Shown one piece after another: positions 4,777 to 5,183 of a stretch of DNA of 5,183 bases (its first letter is position 1; every line of letters starts with the position of its first letter). Source of the DNA: Firmicutes bacterium UBA6226 (GTDB lineage Bacteria; Bacillota_A; Clostridia; Peptostreptococcales; Acidaminobacteraceae); the NCBI GenBank assembly GCA_002441045.1, contig DJWQ01000086.1, positions 1 through 5,183 on the forward strand. The letters run 5' to 3'. Under the pieces are notes generated by a model that did no database searches, was not told the origin of the DNA, and saw nothing but the letters and a program-made list of their open reading frames with translations. Made by a program: the position numbers and the translations under genes.

Positions 4777-5183
4777 ATGATTGAAATTGAAAATCTTTCA
4801 AAAGCATTTCGAGTTGCCAAACGTAAACACGGATCTCTACTTCGGCGCGAGCACGAAACCGTTCATGCGTTAACAGATGTATCGTTCAAGGTGAATTCTG
4901 GCGAAATCGTCGGTTATATCGGACCCAATGGTGCCGGTAAATCCACCACTATTAAAATCATGAGCGGTATACTGGTTCCAAGTTCGGGGAAATGCCAAAT
5001 CCTTGGTTTGACACCTTGGAAGTCTCGTATCAAGCACGTTCAAAATATCGGTGTGGTATTTGGTCAGCGTACACAGCTTTGGTGGGATGTCCCTGTACTG
5101 GATTCATTTAATCTCTTGAAGGACATCTATAAGATGTCAGCTACGAGCTACAAACGTTCACTGGATGAACTGGTGAGCACCTT
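4777..5183 (+). CDS. ABC-2-type exporter ATP-binding protein, NatA-like/COG4586 type (3' end cut by the window)
   Basis: The first 135 codons of a cytoplasmic ATPase subunit that would power a membrane exporter. Landmarks are a typical ABC start ([11 protein letters not shown]), a basic insertion at residues 12-28 ([17 protein letters not shown]) before ALTDVSF, Walker [10 protein letters not shown] (49-57), and the Q-loop region [19 protein letters not shown] (93-111). The [10 protein letters not shown] signature is characteristic of the uncharacterised ABC-2 subgroup COG4586, usually followed by two permease genes of the COG4587/COG3694 kind; these would lie beyond the window. The ABC signature, Walker B and H-loop are also beyond the edge. 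The ATG at 4777 is set by AGGAGG 4 nt upstream. Its substrate is unknown. It is separated from the reductase gene by a terminator, so a shared function is not implied. Confidence 0.92.
   Translation, partial: MIEIENLSKAFRVAKRKHGSLLRREHETVHALTDVSFKVNSGEIVGYIGPNGAGKSTTIKIMSGILVPSSGKCQILGLTPWKSRIKHVQNIGVVFGQRTQLWWDVPVLDSFNLLKDIYKMSATSYKRSLDELVST

Overview
The window looks like chromosomal DNA from a low-GC Gram-positive bacterium, most likely a clostridial-type anaerobe of the Bacillota. The evidence is the AT-rich sequence, strong AGGAGG-type ribosome binding sites 4-5 nt from the starts, sigma-A-like promoters, a Gram-positive lipoprotein signal and a T-box-free TPP riboswitch with an intrinsic terminator. 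The species cannot be named from the sequence alone.

Left part, minus strand (1-1462): a nearly complete NCS1-family permease of the CytX type (thiamin-precursor hydroxymethylpyrimidine uptake) runs off the left edge. Upstream of it lie, in transcription order, a consensus extended -10 promoter (1432-1461), a canonical TPP (THI-box) riboswitch (about 1336-1417), an intrinsic terminator (1284-1317) and a leader of about 160 nt. This is a self-contained thiamin-repressed unit.

Middle part (1463-4500): a divergent pair. On the minus strand is a 274-residue MerR-family activator with a BmrR/GyrI-like C-terminal effector domain. On the plus strand is a 650-residue secreted lipoprotein. It joins a covalent-FMN domain (flavinylation motif SGAS) to a fumarate-reductase-type FAD domain, so it belongs to the extracellular or periplasmic flavin-reductase family (FrdA/UrdA-like). 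The 165-bp gap between them holds a textbook MerR-type promoter: TTGACA, 19-bp spacer, TATTCT, with a perfect TTGGTG-TTG-CACCAA dyad inside the spacer. The MerR protein is therefore the probable ligand-responsive activator of the reductase. By alignment from memory, the reductase has lost several canonical fumarate reductase catalytic residues, including the proton-donor arginine, so its electron acceptor is probably not fumarate. This regulator-reductase pair is the most interesting part of the window. A large hairpin terminator closes it.

Right part (4501-5183): a gene-free stretch contains a striking 88-bp element made of 24-bp perfect inverted repeats around a GC-rich 40-nt centre. It is followed by a strong extended -10 promoter, overlapped by a small dyad and flanked by a direct repeat, and then by the 5' part of an ABC-2-type exporter ATPase gene that runs off the right edge.
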